From the NCBI GenBank assembly GCA_020427625.1, contig JAGQOI010000318.1, forward strand, positions 1 through 5,832: a DNA stretch of 5,832 bases. Direction: 5' to 3'. Of the stretch, positions 5,762-5,832 are shown one piece after another (the stretch's first letter is position 1; each line of letters starts with the position of its first letter). This DNA comes from Phycisphaerales bacterium. Lineage in GTDB: Bacteria; Planctomycetota; Phycisphaerae; Phycisphaerales; SM1A02. The notes beneath the pieces are model-generated. The model saw only the letters and a list, made by a program, of their open reading frames with translations, was not told the DNA's origin and searched no databases. Both the position numbers and the translations under genes were made by a program.

Positions 5762-5765
5762 TGAG

Positions 5766-5781
5766 CGCCCGATCGCGGGCG
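5766..5781. terminator. Second small hairpin, next to the minus-strand stop
   Basis: CGCCCG (5766-5771) and CGGGCG (5776-5781) pair perfectly around a 4-base ATCG loop. On the minus strand it starts immediately after the stop codon of the right-hand gene and is followed by the larger hairpin. It may help terminate that gene; no T-run is present. Confidence 0.4.
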
Positions 5782-5832
5782 TCAGGATTCCTGTTCCGGC
5801 GGCTTCCGGCCCGGGCGTCGTCGCCGACGACG
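5782..5832 (-). CDS. C-terminal end of an unidentified gene (Arg-rich tail, partial)
   Basis: Reading in from the right edge on the minus strand gives RRRRRRPGRKPPEQES and a TGA stop (5784-5782). Only 16 residues are visible, so the protein cannot be named. A run of Arg followed by a Pro/Lys and acidic ending resembles the basic disordered tails of nucleic-acid-binding proteins. Support comes from position: the stop falls just before two hairpins that separate it from a convergent gene. GC-rich sequence readily gives Arg-rich false frames, so this remains tentative. Confidence 0.45.
   Translation of the reverse strand, partial: RRRRRRPGRKPPEQES

Overview
The window is strongly GC-rich and gene-dense. 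It most resembles a planctomycete, probably of the Phycisphaerae/Phycisphaerales type. Three things point there: a secreted protein with dockerin-like modules ending in Gly-Pro-Cys, a type I signal peptidase enlarged by a jelly-roll-like insert, and an exported secretin-N/STN-like protein without a secretin barrel. This placement rests on protein style, not on a marker gene.

Layout. Positions 3-1678 (+) hold a two-gene unit. The first gene is the C-terminal part of an FAD-dependent oxidoreductase, cut by the window edge. A type III polyketide synthase follows, with its GTG start overlapping the oxidoreductase stop (GTGA). Together they suggest a small phenolic-lipid, pyrone or quinone-like pathway that continues to the left of the window. 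After a 126-bp gap, a secreted protein (1805-2929, +) carries three paired dockerin-like modules around a beta-rich central domain. It converges, with only 15 bp between the stops, on a 542-residue signal peptidase I (lepB-type, 2945-4573, -). A 158-bp divergent intergenic region, with a candidate promoter and a leader hairpin, separates lepB from an exported STN/secretin-N-like protein (4732-5691, +). That gene is followed by a strong terminator-like hairpin (5718-5761) and a second small hairpin. The Arg-rich C-terminal end of a further gene (5782-5832, -) then runs off the right edge.

How the genes relate. The oxidoreductase and the polyketide synthase very likely act in one pathway. The signal peptidase would process exported proteins in general, including the two secreted products here, but nothing shows a dedicated link. 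No tRNA, rRNA, CRISPR array, insertion sequence or phage gene is visible. The long open frames antisense to, or out of frame with, these genes are codon-bias shadows. The best candidates for something under-described are the polyketide synthase/flavoprotein pair and the remodelled signal peptidase.
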